A stretch of DNA of 57,154 nucleotides from an uncultured Verrucomicrobiales bacterium. Lineage in GTDB: Bacteria; Verrucomicrobiota; Verrucomicrobiia; Verrucomicrobiales; DEV007. Each line of letters begins with the position of its first letter. Position 1 is the first letter of the stretch. A program made the position numbers and the translations under genes. Where the stretch lies: the NCBI GenBank assembly GCA_938082635.1, contig CALLLI010000118.1, positions 1 through 57,154 of the forward strand, read 5' to 3'. Below the pieces are notes generated by a model, which saw only the letters and a program-made list of their open reading frames with translations, was not told the origin of the DNA and did no database searches. Below are positions 37,221 to 45,054 of the stretch, one piece after another.

Positions 37221-39757
37221 AGAATCGGCGATACGCGTACCGTGATCGCAGGCTTCTCATGAAAAAACTTCCGCAGCACCCGATTCGCATCTTCAAGGCT
37301 GATCACTTCCACACGCTCTTCAAGCGACTTGCTGTACTCATACCCGAAGCCGTATAACTCATCCAAGCTCTGAACAGCCGCCCGAGCACCCGTGCCTTGA
37401 GCTCCCATCGCAGCCTTGCCTAACAACGTCTTCTTCGCACGCGCATACTCCAGTGGTTCCAGGCCACCGTCAGCGAGTTTCGCCACTTCGTCAGCGAGAG
37501 CTGTTTGCACATCGTCAAGCTTTTCAGGATCAGTGCCAACGTAGAAATAGAACACTCCAGGAGCGAGTCCGAACAACTGAGAAGCGCTCACATAGTAAGC
37601 CAAACCCATTTCCTCACGGATACGCATAAACAAACGGGAAGACATGTCACTACATGCTTCCTCGATTAGCTCCAATACGAGCCGATCAGGGGAATCCAAC
37701 GCAGCACCTGGATAACCCGTTACCAAGACAGCCTGTTGCTTATCGGTCGTCAGATCGATCACTTGTGACGTCGACAACGCCGCAGGCACGACCACTTCAG
37801 AGAAAGCGCGTTCACCCACTGTCATTACCTTAAAGGCTTCACGAATGAGCGCCTCGGTCTTCTCAGAATCGATCGCTCCAAACACCGCAAGGACACCATT
37901 GCTCCCAGCGATATAGGCGTTCTGAAAGCTCTCCGCATCAAGACGAGACAGTTGCTCAACCGAGTCTTCACTCCCCACCCGCGCATTGGCATAAGGATGA
38001 TCCCCAAATAGCTCCAACCGTAATCTGCGCACTGCCACCGTCACGAGATGATCCGATTCAGATCTGATGCTCGCAAGTTGAGCCACTTTCTCCCGCTCGA
38101 TCTCACTCTCAGGAAATGTCGGCCGCAGCAGAACATCACTCATCAGGTCGAGGGCCATGCCTAGATCTTCTTCCAGGCAACCTGCGGCCACCGTGAAGGT
38201 GTTATTTCCAGCACTCGCAGCCAAGGTCCCTCCCGAATTCTCAATCACATCCGCAATCTCAGCAGCGCTGCGCGTGGACGTCCCTTTGAGCAAACAACGG
38301 GAGGCAAGCTGGGCCAGTCCCGACGTCTTCTCATCTTCACCTAACAAACCCGCCAGGAAACTTCCCCGCAAGGAAACGAGCGGCACACGATGATCTTCTT
38401 GCAGTAGAACCGTGAGTCCATTGTCTAACTGAAACTTACGCGTCTTAGCATCCGTCTCATTCTTCTCTTCGGCAGCAGCCACCTGCAGAGAGCCCTTAGG
38501 ATTGAGTGAAACTGAAGAGAGATTCGAATCCACCAAGTAACGCCGAACGACCTCGCACACTTCATCTGCAGTCACTGCATGAATGGCTGAGAGATAGTCT
38601 CGCGTGAAATCCAAGTTGCGACTGAGCATCCAATTTGTAGCCAAGTCATTGGCCTGGCCTCGCATGCTCGTGAGTTCACCTAGCATGTCCACGAGACATG
38701 ACTTCTTCGCCTTCTCCAGCTCATCCTCCCGCACCCCTCCTGAGGCAAGTTCACCGATCACTTCATGGATCGCCGCTTCCACGGCAACGCGTTTATCAGG
38801 CTCCACGGTAGCGCTAGCACTGAACAGACCGCCGTGGGCAGGCGTGTAGGCATAGGCTCCAATAGCATGCGCCAATTCGCGTTCCTCACGGATCGTGCGA
38901 TACAATCGCGAACTCCTCCCTTGCCCAAGAACACTAGCAAGCACATACAAGGCAGGCATGTCAGGATGAGACACTCCTGGAATGTGCCAAGCCAAGTGCA
39001 TCTTCGTCAGTTGCGTCTCAAACTCCACGTGCGCTTCCCGCCGACCTAGCTGGGCTGGTTCCTCAGGAATCAACACCGGCGTATACGGCCGCCGAGGGTA
39101 ACCCTCGAAGTATTGCGAAATCTGTTCTGTAACCTTCGCCGAATCGACCGCACCCACGACAACAAACAGCATGTTGTTAGGCACATAATGTCGCTTGTAA
39201 TAGGCCAACACATCAGCCCTTGTCAGCGTATTGAAGATATCCAGATGCCCAATCACTGGATGGCAATAAGGGTGACTCTGGAAAGCCGTACCAAAGAGAA
39301 GCTGGGAACTCATCCGTCCCGGATCATCGAACCCCATGGCGAACTCACGCCGAATGACTTCCTGCTCCTTCTCATACTCGTCCTCAGGAAGCCTCGCCTC
39401 CGTCATGACGTCTAGCAAGACATCGAGACACACTTCAGTCCCAGCAGAAGGCGCATCGATCCAATAAACCGTGCGATCAAAGGACGTGTAGGCATTGATA
39501 TAGCCGCCCACGTCTTGGACCTGGGTCGAGATCTCGGGGCCTTGGCGTTTCGTTGTCCCCTTGAACAGCATGTGCTCCAAGATGTGAGACAAACCAGCGC
39601 CTAACCATTCGTCTTCGTGAATGCTCCCAGCGCCACACCATGCTTGAACGCTGACAACGTCAGCGCTGTGGTCCTCTTTGATAATAATGTCCAGGCCATT
39701 AGGCAGCCGAGTCTGGACTGCGGAGGTGTCTGGAAAGTGTAAGGAACGAGAAGCCAT
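37217..39757 (-). CDS. M16 zinc metallopeptidase, fused two-subunit form
   Basis: The start is ATG at 39755-39757 (MASRSLHFPDTSAVQTRLPNG); in-frame sequence further upstream overlaps the next gene. The 846-residue protein is two M16 halves. The N-terminal half has the inverted zinc motif H58-I-L-E61-H62 and a downstream EKEQEVIRREFA glutamate helix. The C-terminal half (from about residue 440, DNGLTVLLQEDHRVPLVSLRG) lacks HxxEH and should form the non-catalytic side of the clamshell. No signal peptide, so a cytoplasmic processing or peptide-degrading enzyme is likely, resembling fused mitochondrial-processing-peptidase-like proteins. Confidence 0.92.
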   Translation of the reverse strand: MASRSLHFPDTSAVQTRLPNGLDIIIKEDHSADVVSVQAWCGAGSIHEDEWLGAGLSHILEHMLFKGTTKRQGPEISTQVQDVGGYINAYTSFDRTVYWIDAPSAGTEVCLDVLLDVMTEARLPEDEYEKEQEVIRREFAMGFDDPGRMSSQLLFGTAFQSHPYCHPVIGHLDIFNTLTRADVLAYYKRHYVPNNMLFVVVGAVDSAKVTEQISQYFEGYPRRPYTPVLIPEEPAQLGRREAHVEFETQLTKMHLAWHIPGVSHPDMPALYVLASVLGQGRSSRLYRTIREERELAHAIGAYAYTPAHGGLFSASATVEPDKRVAVEAAIHEVIGELASGGVREDELEKAKKSCLVDMLGELTSMRGQANDLATNWMLSRNLDFTRDYLSAIHAVTADEVCEVVRRYLVDSNLSSVSLNPKGSLQVAAAEEKNETDAKTRKFQLDNGLTVLLQEDHRVPLVSLRGSFLAGLLGEDEKTSGLAQLASRCLLKGTSTRSAAEIADVIENSGGTLAASAGNNTFTVAAGCLEEDLGMALDLMSDVLLRPTFPESEIEREKVAQLASIRSESDHLVTVAVRRLRLELFGDHPYANARVGSEDSVEQLSRLDAESFQNAYIAGSNGVLAVFGAIDSEKTEALIREAFKVMTVGERAFSEVVVPAALSTSQVIDLTTDKQQAVLVTGYPGAALDSPDRLVLELIEEACSDMSSRLFMRIREEMGLAYYVSASQLFGLAPGVFYFYVGTDPEKLDDVQTALADEVAKLADGGLEPLEYARAKKTLLGKAAMGAQGTGARAAVQSLDELYGFGYEYSKSLEERVEVISLEDANRVLRKFFHEKPAITVRVSPIL

Positions 39758-39767
39758 ATCCGCTTTG

Positions 39768-40493
39768 CTAGTAGGCCCAACGCCCACGTGGACTGAGAGA
39801 TGGCACACCGCCATTCGTGCTAATGTTTGAGTAATCGGTCTTCCCAATAGCACCGAAGAGCTTCGTACCCGTTTGTTTACGCCAGAGACCACTCATGCTC
39901 TCGCCAGTATGACATCCCCAACTCTTGGACTGGGCCCCTTTCGCAAAGGCGCTCCGTTTGATCTTTTTGATATCACGCTGATGGAGGAAGGCCTTCGAAC
40001 ATCCTAGAATCTCGGCGCTATAGTCAAACATTAAGCAATATCTGTTTGAATGTAAGTAGAAATCGACTGAGCCTATCTTCATCTTTCGACGGTTCTGGCC
40101 GCGATTGAGATAGTTGATCACTTCATCACCCTTACTAAACCACACCAGCTTCACGGTGGGATACTTACGAACCACAGATTCAATCCAAGAAATCAACGGC
40201 TTGCCAGACTCACGCTGACGCTTCTCATAGGCAGGCCGATAAACCAGCCACGTGATTGAGGCTTCCTTGCCATAGAGACTCTGAAGCTGTGGAATACGCG
40301 CCCACGCCACTGGACGAATGAAATTGAAGTAGAACTTATCGTGCCGGTCCGCTTCGAATCGGAGTTTCTCCCACGCAAGCAAAGCGGGTCCACCACTCAC
40401 CATGATATGCTCACGTCGCTGCTCTCTCTGCGCCTGCGCAAGGGAGACAAATGCAACACTTAGAACCATCACTAGGGTCAAAGGATTCCTCAT
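39768..40493 (-). CDS. secreted protein of unknown function, possible His-Cys dyad
   Basis: A 241-residue protein with a signal peptide (to about residue 21, LAQAQ). I do not recognise the family with certainty. Two conserved-looking strand-plus-residue blocks are GSVDFYLHSNRYCLMFDYS (H148) and SKSWGCHTGESMSG (C194), followed by GAIGKTDYSN. The order strand-His, strand-Cys-[TS]-G is reminiscent of caspase-like (clan CD/CHAT) peptidases, but this is inference from pattern only. It lies 10 bp upstream of the M16 peptidase gene and is probably co-transcribed with it. Confidence 0.7.
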   Translation of the reverse strand: MRNPLTLVMVLSVAFVSLAQAQREQRREHIMVSGGPALLAWEKLRFEADRHDKFYFNFIRPVAWARIPQLQSLYGKEASITWLVYRPAYEKRQRESGKPLISWIESVVRKYPTVKLVWFSKGDEVINYLNRGQNRRKMKIGSVDFYLHSNRYCLMFDYSAEILGCSKAFLHQRDIKKIKRSAFAKGAQSKSWGCHTGESMSGLWRKQTGTKLFGAIGKTDYSNISTNGGVPSLSPRGRWAY

Positions 40494-40607
40494 CCCACAA
40501 GCATAGAGCCGTGCATGATCATGGCAACGCTCCGTTTGCCCTCTTTCTTCTAATCGTCACCAATCAGGATCCGAAAATCACTTCCTAGAAAGGCAATGGC
40601 GCAGGCT

Positions 40608-41212
40608 TCAGAGGCCAAATCCTCCACACTCGAGGAAAGCGGCCTCCAGCGAATCCTGCGAAACGGCCTGAGAGAACGCGACAATCTGCTCAAGGAGATC
40701 AGGCCGCAATGAAAACCGCGCAAGACCATCTTCTAGCAAAGCAAGATCTCGGGATCTTGCCTTCTCTCCCCTCCTGGTCAATTCGACTAACCAAGAACTG
40801 TAGACTTCCGCGAGTAATCGCTCGACTTTTTCACTTCGGCGCTGCCTTTCTAACAGAGCAATGGCACGCCCAAAGTCACCCAAGATGACGTAGGCTTGGG
40901 CTCGAAGAAGATCAAGGGCCGCCCTCTGCAACCGTGAGTTCATCGAAAGGAGCCGACGGGCAATGCCCTTAGCCTTGTCCGATTGCTGCAAGACTTGCAA
41001 AAACTTGCAAAAACTTGCAAAGACTTCGCCAAGATGAGACAGCCCTCTGCCGCGAGCTCCCCATCACCTAACAGGCCCACCACGGCCTCATGTTCTCCCA
41101 GTTCCAGATAGCGCGTAGCTAGCCGCACTCTCAAGCCGCTGATATCTAGCCCACGTTTCTCTGCTTCTTCCAATGCGGTTGCTGCTGCTGCCAGAGAATA
41201 GGCATGTTCATT
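40608..41212 (-). pseudogene. TPR protein fragment, frameshifted by a 10-bp repeat expansion
   Basis: Two overlapping minus-strand frames are pieces of one helical-repeat protein. The upstream piece reads YSLAAAATALEEAEKRGL and LRVRLATRYLELGEHEAV up to LILAKSLQV; the downstream piece continues LQQSDKAKGIARRLL and AYVILGDFGRAIALLERQ. The break is exactly at a 10-bp tandem triplication (40993-41022). Removing two units joins the frames as LILAKSLQVLQQSDKAKG. No plausible start is seen near 41212, where it meets an oppositely oriented TPR fragment. Confidence 0.75.
40993..41022. repeat. 10-bp tandem repeat, three copies
   Basis: ACTTGCAAAA, ACTTGCAAAA, ACTTGCAAAG lie head to tail. The length change (20 bp over one copy) is not a multiple of three and shifts the reading frame of the TPR pseudogene. 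Replication slippage is the likely origin. Confidence 0.9.
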
Positions 41213-41809
41213 CGTCGGCTCAACACGACCACACCAGACACAGACCCAGCCATCGATGCCCGGGAAAAGATACTCGCTATCGATCCAAGACACGAGCAGA
41301 CCCTTAATCAGCTTGGCCGCCTTCTCTCAAAAGCCCAGGAAAGACCAGCCTCCCGGATCGTTGACCTAATGAACAATCTAGAGGACACCCCCAATCCAGC
41401 GCTACTCGTCTATCAGATCCTCTCAGGCTATCACTGCCACCAAGAAAACTGGTCGCAAGCTCACAAAATCACAGAGAACGGGCTGCCGTTGTATCCTCAA
41501 GCGCACAGCCTCAAGAACAACCTCGCGTGAGTACTCTCCCGCCAAGACACACCAGACCTACCACGCGCGATCAAACTGGCCACGGATGCCGTGAACACTA
41601 CGAATCAACATCCTATTCAGCTAGAATAGCTCGCGACACGAGGGACACTCCATCACCTCTCCTCTCAGTGGACAGACTCCATCGCCGATCTTGAAAAGGT
41701 GCTTAGCCACCTTCCGAACCGGTCACAACTGAAGGTACAGCTAGCCGAAAATTACACCCAAGTAGGGCAGCCAGAACTCGCAGCCAGTCTTCTCAAGTCA
41801 ACAGACTAA
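41204..41809 (+). pseudogene. TPR protein C-terminal fragment with two in-frame stops
   Basis: One frame reads through typical TPR sequence (AREKILAIDPRHEQTLNQLG, then AHKITENGLPLYPQAHSLKNNLA) to TGA at 41528-41530. It continues in the same frame (VLSRQDTPDLPRAIKLATDAV) to TAG at 41627-41629, then LHHLSSQWTDSIADLEKVL and LKVQLAENYTQVGQPELAAS to TAA at 41807-41809. The NNLA block, A-x-x-LATDAV and DLEKVL are those of the C-terminal repeats of large TPR proteins. It probably belongs to the same ancestral gene as the minus-strand fragment beside it, split by an inversion. Confidence 0.75.
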
Positions 41810-41826
41810 AGGAATCTGTCAGGGAA

Positions 41827-42549
41827 CTAGTCCAACTTGCCCCAGACCGTTTCCATCAAGGTGTGTGTGGCGGGATCGTGCTCTTTCAGTTCAGCACGAA
41901 CGAAGGGGAAGAAGTCGTTCCGGTAAAAGTAGGCCTCCGCGCTTTCCGCAAAGTACTCTTTGTGATTCGTGGTCGCGTAGTGCGGCACAATCTTACCGTT
42001 GAATAGAAGTACTCGATCATAGAGCTTCGCGTCCATGGCCTTCTTGTAGGTCTCTAACGTTGGCTCGTGCTCGAACGTCAGGAACTGATCGTGGTAGGCA
42101 TGGGCAAGCTCGTGCAAGACCACTGCGGGGTGTTTCAACAACTGACCTCGCTCTAACAACGCAGCAGCGCGCACGATATGCACTTTCTGATGCAAGCGAG
42201 GATCATGCCCATGAGCTTCGAGCCATCCCACCCCTGGATGGTACTGCATGCTCCTCATCACAGGATGCTCATGCTCGATCCAGATCTCGCACTTTCGAAG
42301 ATTTACCAGCCGAGATTCCTCTACGAGCAACGCAATCCGGTTAAGATGATCTCCCAACATCCGCAGGGCTTTCTTGCCCGCTTCAGCGTGCTCACCGCCC
42401 TCCAAGATAGCGGGATCGCAATGCACCGTCCACCCCTCCATCTCGCGCTGGACGGGATCAAATCGCACAGCAGGAATCGACGGAGCCTCTTCAGCTAGGC
42501 AGACACCACATGTTAGAGAGAACAGCAGAAAGATACTTAGGAGACGCAT
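41827..42549 (-). CDS. secreted HExxH zinc metallopeptidase-like protein
   Basis: Start ATG 42547-42549 (MRLLSIFLLF); a GTG or TTG further upstream gives no better leader. The 240-residue protein has a signal peptide (to about residue 19). The zinc motif H146-E-L-A-H150 is in AVVLHELAHAYHDQF, and KEYFAESAEAYFYR (E198/E202) supplies the third ligand, as in gluzincin or anthrax lethal-factor-like domains. It is a putative secreted peptidase. It diverges from the protease pair at 42632 with only 82 bp between starts, so shared control is possible. Confidence 0.8.
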   Translation of the reverse strand: MRLLSIFLLFSLTCGVCLAEEAPSIPAVRFDPVQREMEGWTVHCDPAILEGGEHAEAGKKALRMLGDHLNRIALLVEESRLVNLRKCEIWIEHEHPVMRSMQYHPGVGWLEAHGHDPRLHQKVHIVRAAALLERGQLLKHPAVVLHELAHAYHDQFLTFEHEPTLETYKKAMDAKLYDRVLLFNGKIVPHYATTNHKEYFAESAEAYFYRNDFFPFVRAELKEHDPATHTLMETVWGKLD

Positions 42550-42631
42550 AGAACCAGAGTCTCGCCAGAACTGCGGAGATGTCACGCCTGACCTCATTGC
42601 TTTGCACCACCATCTACGCTAGAATGCCGCC

Positions 42632-43615
42632 ATGACTCGGACTCTCTGTCTCCTCTTGGTCGTCGTCCTTTCGCTGGCCTCAGCAAGTGCCGAACTCACC
42701 TTAGAGAAACTTCGCGAACGCCAGAAGCAAATGCGAACAACCGCTCGTGTCTCCATGCCTGCAGTCGTCGGTATCGAATTCCCCAATACTGGCGGTTCTG
42801 GCAGCGGCGTCTTCGTCAGCGAAGACGGGCTCGTTCTCACAGCGGCTCACGTCAGTGGTGAAAGCGGGCGCGACGTCACCGTGATCATGCTAGGAGGTGA
42901 ACGCCTTCCGGGAAAAACCTTAGGCGCCTACCGCTCCCTCGACGCCGGCATGATTCAAGTTCAGGTCAAGAACCGGAGCTTTCCACATGTGCCACTAGGC
43001 GACACCGCGGCCCTGAAACAAGGTCAATGGTGCCTCTCCATGGGACATCCTGGCGGATTCGTCAAAGAACGCACGCCACCGCTAAGGTTAGGCCGCTTGC
43101 TCTCTCTCGATGAGAACGGCTTTCTTCTGACAGACTCCACACTCGTTGGCGGTGATTCCGGCGGGCCCTTGTTAGACTTAGAAGGACGCCTGATCGGCAT
43201 CCACTCATCCATCGGTATCAGCCTAGCAGAGAATCGACATGTCCCCATCAGCACCTTCAAAGATCAATGGAAACTCATGAAAGCCGGAGAAATCGCGGGC
43301 CAACTCTATGACTGGAATCGCCGAGAACGCGGCTTTCTAGGCGTTCAGATCGATCCCCTGTCTGCGCCCGCCGATATCTTATCCGTGATCGAAGGCTCGC
43401 CCGCTCAGACAGCGGGAATCCGTATGGGAGATCGAATCATCACCCTCGATGGCAAGCCCGTGCGTCACGCGAGCAGCTTCCTCCAGCGCCTGGGAAACTT
43501 CAAACCAAACGATGAGGTGACGTTAAAAATACAACGCGCCGATAGCGGCACCACGGAAGCTCTCGCCGTTAAGCTAAAACACCGCCGCGATTTCCTCGAC
43601 ACGCCCAACCTCTAA
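42632..43615 (+). CDS. secreted trypsin-like PDZ serine protease, active triad
   Basis: A 327-residue protein with a signal peptide (to about residue 20). The protease domain has H73 (LTAAHVS), D104 (SLDAGMIQV) and S176 (GGDSGGPLL), so the triad is intact, with SMGHPGG in the oxyanion region. One PDZ domain follows (about 230-320: FLGVQIDPL, IEGSPAQTAGIRMGDRIITLDG). It is an HtrA-like periplasmic protease. The next gene starts 4 bp after its stop and encodes a dead, rearranged relative. Confidence 0.9.
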   Translation: MTRTLCLLLVVVLSLASASAELTLEKLRERQKQMRTTARVSMPAVVGIEFPNTGGSGSGVFVSEDGLVLTAAHVSGESGRDVTVIMLGGERLPGKTLGAYRSLDAGMIQVQVKNRSFPHVPLGDTAALKQGQWCLSMGHPGGFVKERTPPLRLGRLLSLDENGFLLTDSTLVGGDSGGPLLDLEGRLIGIHSSIGISLAENRHVPISTFKDQWKLMKAGEIAGQLYDWNRRERGFLGVQIDPLSAPADILSVIEGSPAQTAGIRMGDRIITLDGKPVRHASSFLQRLGNFKPNDEVTLKIQRADSGTTEALAVKLKHRRDFLDTPNL

Positions 43616-43619
43616 GACC

Positions 43620-44753
43620 ATGAAACGTCCCTTCACAATCATCGCGCTCTTGCTAGTTTCAGTGCCCGGCATGGCGCTAGCGGAGAAGAAAGGCTCTCTC
43701 CTTGATCTCTTCACCCCGCCCCCCTCGAAGGAAGAGAAAGCGAACCAAGCACAACTGTTAGACATTCTCAACGCCTTCAAACCCATCGTCGCCGATGCAA
43801 GCGAAGCCACCGTTTGGATCCTCGACAACGATCAGAAACTCGCGCTCGGCACCATCTTGTCCGAGGACGGGATCATCCTAACCAAGGCAAGCGAGGTCGA
43901 AGGTCACGCACTTCGCTGTCAATTCGGCGATGGCACACAACATCGAGCCAGCATCGAGCGGACCTTTCCAAAACACGACGTCGCCTTTCTAAGAGTAAAG
44001 CGCACGGGACTTCCTGTAGCCGAGTTCACAGAAGAAATGCCCATCGTCGGCAGTCTCCTTGCCACATCAAGTCCAGGTGGTGATGTGAGTGGTGTCGGCG
44101 TGGTGAGCGTGGGGGTACGCGATCTCTCCGGCCAACGCCAAGGCTACCTTGGAATCTCCTTCGTCGGCCTCCAAGGAAAGCTGCAGATTCAGAAGGTGCA
44201 CGAAGGCAGCGCCGCCGCAGAAGCCGAGCTGCGTAACGGCGATATCTTACTCAATATCGATGGTGAAACGTTCTCGACCGTCCAGACCTTCGCTGAACAT
44301 ATTAGCATGCTAGAGCCTGGTAGCGCCATCCAAGTAGGTTACCGCCGAGGCGAGAAAGAAGCAGAGAAGCAGATCATCCTCGGAAGTCGCGAAGAGGCAG
44401 GAGACCTCTTTGACCGCGCCAATGCCATGGACCTACTCGGGGGAGCCACAAGTAAACACCGGACAGGTTATCCTCAAGTTTGGCAGCACGACATCGGGTT
44501 GGCACCCTTCCGCATGGGCGGCCCCGTGGTGAACCTTGAGGGACGCATCTTGGGTATCAACATCGCCCGCTCCGGCCGCGTAAAGACCTACGCCATTCCC
44601 TCAAGCCTCGTGCTTGAATGGCTTGGAGACTCGCCAAAGGCCACGGCTGAACCGAAGGTCCAGGGACTCGAGCAACTCTTGCGAGAACTGGAGGAAGCAG
44701 AACGAGCCTTGAACAAGGCTAACAAAGCCCTAGAAACTCTCCCAGAGAACTAG
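43620..44753 (+). CDS. trypsin-like pseudoprotease with an internally nested PDZ domain
   Basis: A 377-residue protein with a signal peptide (to about residue 21). The N-terminal trypsin half has IILTKASEVEG, with S91 where His should be, and KHDVAFLRV with D120 kept. Instead of proceeding to the serine loop, a complete PDZ domain (about 173-256: GYLGISFVGL, VHEGSAAAEAELRNGDILLNID) is inserted. The trypsin fold then resumes: APFRMGGPVVNLEGRILGINIA, with M299 in place of the nucleophilic Ser. A C-terminal coiled coil (about 345-377) ends the protein. With H and S both lost it cannot be a serine protease; it is probably a partner or regulator of the active protease upstream. Confidence 0.85.
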   Translation: MKRPFTIIALLLVSVPGMALAEKKGSLLDLFTPPPSKEEKANQAQLLDILNAFKPIVADASEATVWILDNDQKLALGTILSEDGIILTKASEVEGHALRCQFGDGTQHRASIERTFPKHDVAFLRVKRTGLPVAEFTEEMPIVGSLLATSSPGGDVSGVGVVSVGVRDLSGQRQGYLGISFVGLQGKLQIQKVHEGSAAAEAELRNGDILLNIDGETFSTVQTFAEHISMLEPGSAIQVGYRRGEKEAEKQIILGSREEAGDLFDRANAMDLLGGATSKHRTGYPQVWQHDIGLAPFRMGGPVVNLEGRILGINIARSGRVKTYAIPSSLVLEWLGDSPKATAEPKVQGLEQLLRELEEAERALNKANKALETLPEN

Positions 44754-44756
44754 GAA

Positions 44757-45053
44757 TTGACGATCGTGTCGCCACGCTTCTGGCTAACCTTGCTAGCCCC
44801 GACCCTTCTGATCGGCCTGTTATTCGTGCCTAGGAAAGACGTTTCCGTTAGCGAGACACCAGCCGCTTCCCCAAAGCACCTCAAGCCTCTAGACCGCTAC
44901 CGAGTTGGCCATGACTGGGTAGAAACGCCCCCCACGCCCACCTCCAAAGCTCGTGATTTCCTACAAGGCTCCATCGAGAAAAACTTTGCGCAATGCCAGG
45001 ACAAGAACTGCCAGACCTGTCAATGGTCTCAGCTCTTTGGTGGCGAATGGTAG
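44757..45053 (+). CDS. small membrane-anchored protein with C-terminal cysteines
   Basis: A 98-residue frame starting at TTG 44757 (GTG 44766 is an alternative), 3 bp after the pseudoprotease stop, so probably the third gene of that operon. One N-terminal hydrophobic segment (about 8-24) is followed by a Pro/Lys-rich stretch and CQDKNCQTCQW, three cysteines in 9 residues. I know no family. The cysteines could bind a metal or form disulfides. Confidence 0.55.
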   Translation: MTIVSPRFWLTLLAPTLLIGLLFVPRKDVSVSETPAASPKHLKPLDRYRVGHDWVETPPTPTSKARDFLQGSIEKNFAQCQDKNCQTCQWSQLFGGEW

Positions 45054-45054
45054 C

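Noticed and set aside
40993-41022. A CRISPR-like or iteron array.
   Set aside because: Only three 10-bp head-to-tail copies without spacers, inside a degraded coding sequence; slippage explains it.
41204-41809. Stop-codon readthrough or a recoded genetic code to explain in-frame stops.
   Set aside because: All three stop codons appear as lesions (TAA in PEP-CTERM, TGA and TAG in TPR, TAG in DUF47), they occur with frameshifts, and all three also end intact genes here, so decay is the simpler reading.
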